A stretch of 64,000 bases of DNA from an archaeon (GTDB taxonomy: Archaea; Micrarchaeota; Micrarchaeia; Norongarragalinales; UBA97). The position numbers were made by a program, and so were the translations under genes. Positions 61,599 to 64,000 of this stretch are shown here, in pieces (position 1 is the stretch's first letter; every line of letters begins with the position of its first letter). The notes beneath the pieces were generated by a model. That model was not told the DNA's origin and did no database searches. It was given only the letters and a program-made list of their open reading frames with translations. The DNA lies in the NCBI GenBank assembly GCA_020057405.1, contig JAGVFW010000004.1, positions 121,660-185,659 on the forward strand, written 5' to 3'.

Positions 61599-62387
61599 TC
61601 ACTCAAACAACTTCTTTGCGCCAAGCTCGCTTATCGCGTCTTTTGTCCAAAGCGTGAGGCGGCCTGCAACTCCGCCCGGAGCGAGCAGTGAAGCGGCAAG
61701 CGCGTCAACGCGCACGGCCTGAACGCCGGGAAGGTTGGCAACCGCCCTTGCGACGCCATTGTCCTTGGCGTAGACAACGAGGACACTTCGGGGGGTTTTG
61801 TAGCCGCCCTTGCGACCTCGAGCGGGCTTGCGGCCCGACTCGGCGCGCATCAGGTCCTTGCCGAAGCCGAGCTTGACAAGAATACTGCGAGCCTGAGCGG
61901 ACTTCTTGATTGACTCGAATGAATTGTCAACAACTACTGGGAGCTTGCCTTCGAAAATGTGGCCGCGCTTCGTCACTACATCCGATTTGCCGGTTGCGGC
62001 GATTGCGCTTCGTACTGCGAGCTTCTTTTCCTTCATGTTGATGCGCTCGATAATCATTTTTTCTGGCTTTGGAGGGTGAGCGCGCCTTCCCTTTACTGAG
62101 TGGGGAACACGGCGGACGCGGCCAAGGCGCATTCCTGCAAGCTTTTCGCGCGGCAAGCGGGACTTGCCGACGTTGATGCTCGCGCGGGGCCGGTGGCGTC
62201 GGCCGAAGTACTCGGCGCTCGTCTGCATGCCTGCGTAAGGCGAGACACCCTTGGGCTGAAAGTCTAGCGTGGCTTCAGCGTGGAAAGCGCGCCTGATTAC
62301 GTCAGGGCGAACGTTTCCGTTAAACTGCACGGGCAGCTCTATTTCACCTGCGTTCTTTCCTTCAAGGTCGAGTACTGGAGTTTTCAT
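61599..62387 (-). CDS. rpl4: Ribosomal protein uL4
   Basis: 262 residues from ATG 62387. Central SRLPREKLAGMRLGRVRRVPHSVKGRRAHPPK and KRGHIFEGKLPVVVDNSFE, typical of archaeal L4. Confidence 0.95.
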   Translation of the reverse strand: MKTPVLDLEGKNAGEIELPVQFNGNVRPDVIRRAFHAEATLDFQPKGVSPYAGMQTSAEYFGRRHRPRASINVGKSRLPREKLAGMRLGRVRRVPHSVKGRRAHPPKPEKMIIERINMKEKKLAVRSAIAATGKSDVVTKRGHIFEGKLPVVVDNSFESIKKSAQARSILVKLGFGKDLMRAESGRKPARGRKGGYKTPRSVLVVYAKDNGVARAVANLPGVQAVRVDALAASLLAPGGVAGRLTLWTKDAISELGAKKLFE

Positions 62388-62395
62388 GATTATAA

Positions 62396-63325
62396 TCACT
62401 TGAGTAAGGTTGGTTGCTTGACTGCCATGGGCGCTTCAAGGGCGCGCCTTAGCGTGATGAATCGCTTCCTGGGGCCAGGTACGCTGCCTTTTAGCAAGAG
62501 CAAGTCGGACTTGATTGGGCCGTAGTGGGGGAAAATCTTTGCGGGAGAAACGGTTGCGTCGCCGACTGCGAGCACGCGCTTGTTGCTGTCGGTCCGTCGG
62601 TGGTAGCCGTGCTGGCCTGCCCGCGGGATGGTGTACATGACTTTCGCCTGGCGTTCGCCGCCAATGCTGCCGCCGTGCCTTCGCGACTGGCTGGCCTTTC
62701 TGGGATTGAGTGAAACGCCGTGGCGCTTGATAATGCCCTGCCAGCCGCGGCCGATTGAAACTGCGATGGCGTCAATGAACTCGCCGGGCTTGATGACGTC
62801 GGAGACCCTGACTTCCTTGCCAAGCACGCTCTTTGCGTACTCAAGCTGGGCGTCGGGGGTTCCCGAAATGCCAATCTCAAGCACTTCAGGCGTTTTTTTG
62901 CCGACGGTTGACTTCCACGGCTGCATTGCGGCAAACACGCGGTACTCGTCAAAGCCAGCGAGTTTTGAAACATCACCCGCCTTCTTTGCGGGAGTGATTA
63001 CGCGCTTGAGATTCTTGGGCAAACCAAGGGCGTTGACCTGCGCTGCGGCCTTGATTCCAAAAGTCGTTTTCTTGTAAGCGACGATAGAGCAAATGAAAAG
63101 AGGGGGAACTTCGACAATGGTGACGGGAACAATGATTTCCTGGCCCTTTGTCGCGGCTTCAGTGTCGTCAAGCATCATCACGCTCGACATGCCGGCCTTA
63201 TAGCCAGCAAAAGCGCCCAAGCCTGAACCGTCTTTCGGCCAGCTGCGCACTCGAGGCACTAGCCGCTTTGCACGCGAACGGTGCCAGTATGCCAAAGAGC
63301 CCCGACGGGGACTTCGATCTCCCAT
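62396..63325 (-). CDS. rpl3: Ribosomal protein uL3
   Basis: 309 residues. N-terminal RSPRRGSLAYWHRSRAKRLVPRVRSWP, and GRGWQGIIKRHGVSLNPRKASQSRRHGGSIGGE near 210 are archaeal/eukaryotic L3 signatures. Four bases after rpoP. Confidence 0.96.
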   Translation of the reverse strand: MGDRSPRRGSLAYWHRSRAKRLVPRVRSWPKDGSGLGAFAGYKAGMSSVMMLDDTEAATKGQEIIVPVTIVEVPPLFICSIVAYKKTTFGIKAAAQVNALGLPKNLKRVITPAKKAGDVSKLAGFDEYRVFAAMQPWKSTVGKKTPEVLEIGISGTPDAQLEYAKSVLGKEVRVSDVIKPGEFIDAIAVSIGRGWQGIIKRHGVSLNPRKASQSRRHGGSIGGERQAKVMYTIPRAGQHGYHRRTDSNKRVLAVGDATVSPAKIFPHYGPIKSDLLLLKGSVPGPRKRFITLRRALEAPMAVKQPTLLK

Positions 63326-63329
63326 CTAA

Positions 63330-63473
63330 TTAGTCACTGCTCACTTTCTTGAGTATTGGAGGAGTCTGCTTGAAGAGTACCTTCGAACCGCAGTAAGGGC
63401 AGCGGCTCGTGGCTGCCGCCATTTCCTCCGACTTGAACTGCTTGTTGCATTTCCAGCAAATGTACAATCCCAT
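63330..63473 (-). CDS. rpoP: RNA polymerase subunit P (RPB12 homologue)
   Basis: 47 residues. Zinc ribbon MGLYICWKCNKQF ... RCPYCGSKVLFK then TPPILKKV is the RpoP pattern. First gene of the uL3 operon. Confidence 0.9.
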   Translation of the reverse strand: MGLYICWKCNKQFKSEEMAAATSRCPYCGSKVLFKQTPPILKKVSSD

Positions 63474-63531
63474 TTTCAAACCAACCTATGAACCGCGATA
63501 GTCATTGAAAGCTGTCCTGAGCGATTGCTTT

Positions 63532-63846
63532 TCAGAACACGTTATACACGAGCGCCGCACCGGCAACCCAGGCAACGGCCATGACAGCCGCGCTTTGGGC
63601 GAGCGACAGACGGAAAGCGAACTGTGCGAAAAGCACCAGAACAACGAGCGCGGCAATCGCGCCCACGAAATCCGTAGATAAGAATACCCCAAGGTCGCTT
63701 AAGAACATTGCGCTTACGAACGTTAGTACAACCAACCCCACTAGAGGAATGCTTTCGGTAACCATACGGGCGCTAGCCCAGATGACCGCCCAAAATGCCA
63801 GAAGCGTTACAATCAGCTGGTCGCCGAAAAGGTACACCACTGACAC
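63532..63846 (-). CDS. Small four-helix membrane protein, unknown
   Basis: About 104 residues; the start is uncertain (GTG at 63846, 63840 or 63837, or TTG at 63870). Four hydrophobic segments (LIVTLLAFWAVIWA, LVGLVVLTFVSAMFL, VGAIAALVVLVLFAQFAF, AVMAVAWVAGAALVY). No family recognised. A TATA-like TATTTTTATTC lies at the 5' end. Confidence 0.55.
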   Translation of the reverse strand: MSVVYLFGDQLIVTLLAFWAVIWASARMVTESIPLVGLVVLTFVSAMFLSDLGVFLSTDFVGAIAALVVLVLFAQFAFRLSLAQSAAVMAVAWVAGAALVYNVF

Positions 63847-63890
63847 CGAATAAAAATAGGTTTGGTGCAACTATAAAAAGCCTGCGGCTT

Positions 63891-63942
63891 GCGGCAAACT
63901 ATGTTCTTCACGGAAACCGTGACACACTTTTTCATAGTTTGA
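63891..63942 (+). other. Nested inverted repeat near the window end
   Basis: CAAACTATG ... CATAGTTTG (nine pairs) encloses TCACGG-AAA-CCGTGA (six pairs). No gene covers it. Could be a structured RNA, a terminator for a gene beyond the window, or a protein-binding site. Confidence 0.45.
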
Positions 63943-64000
63943 ATGCGAAGTATCTTTCGTAGGGTTTTCGGTAGTTTATGCCGCCGTGGGGGCGGCAGTA

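Overview
This window is archaeal. The evidence is the archaeal ribosomal protein set (eL14, eL18, eL19, eL32, eL34, eS4), RNA polymerase subunits D, N and P, aIF1, the archaeal RNase P protein Rpp29 with an archaeal-type RNase P RNA, archaeal 16S and 23S rRNA genes, TATA/BRE-like promoters, a CACCUCC anti-Shine-Dalgarno, and archaeal lipid genes (geranylgeranyl reductase, cis-prenyltransferase, CTP-dependent polyprenol kinase-like). The very compact layout, the many small proteins and the dense introns in stable RNAs suggest a DPANN-type lineage (perhaps Micrarchaeota or Diapherotrites). That placement is inference from general impression, not from a tree.

Layout. 1-4.5 kb: a glycan or metabolite modification locus (glutamine amidotransferase tail, sugar/choline-type nucleotidyltransferase, two tandem NodU-like carbamoyltransferases with near-identical 3' parts). 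4.5-11.2 kb: housekeeping genes, including a polyprenol-phosphate group (UppP, polyprenol kinase-like, PAP2), thymidylate kinase, an intron-containing tRNA-Met and AlaS. 11.2-14.2 kb: RNase P RNA (not a protein gene, although it carries open frames), a zinc peptidase, an Lrp regulator, an O6-alkylguanine transferase and small unknowns. 14.2-20.3 kb: the rRNA operon on the minus strand, 16S - tRNA-Ala - 23S, with processing stems and one promoter; no 5S gene was seen. 20.3-25.4 kb: surface or secreted proteins and a transporter. 25.4-27.6 kb: a tRNA-Leu followed by three small gene cassettes (ArsR/DsrE, GNAT, RelBE-type toxin-antitoxin), each closed by a copy of a hairpin plus the tRNA 3' end. 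27.7-42.5 kb: core metabolism, DEAD helicase, chaperone-like proteins, isoprenoid genes, sugar-phosphate genes, ScpA. 42.6-63.5 kb: the ribosomal protein/RNA polymerase/SecY superoperons on the minus strand, with five tRNA genes in the gaps.

The most striking theme is interruption of stable RNAs. The 23S gene spans about 3.7 kb. Removing three insertions restores near-universal sequence at the sarcin-ricin loop, at the peptidyl-transferase-proximal segment near E. coli 2478, and at helix 69; a fourth insertion (after helix 84) contains a 95-residue reading frame on the rRNA strand, and a fifth region (helix 63) is expanded. Four tRNA genes carry extra segments: D-loop insertions in tRNA-Met and tRNA-Leu(GAG), T-loop insertions at 59/60 in tRNA-Ala and tRNA-Ser, and anticodon-loop introns in tRNA-Met and tRNA-Ser. 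A second theme is the tRNA-Leu-anchored cassette array, which looks like an integron by content and layout but has no recombinase in the window.

All intron boundaries were set by eye from conserved RNA sequence. Protein names rest on motifs read directly from translations; no database or alignment was run.
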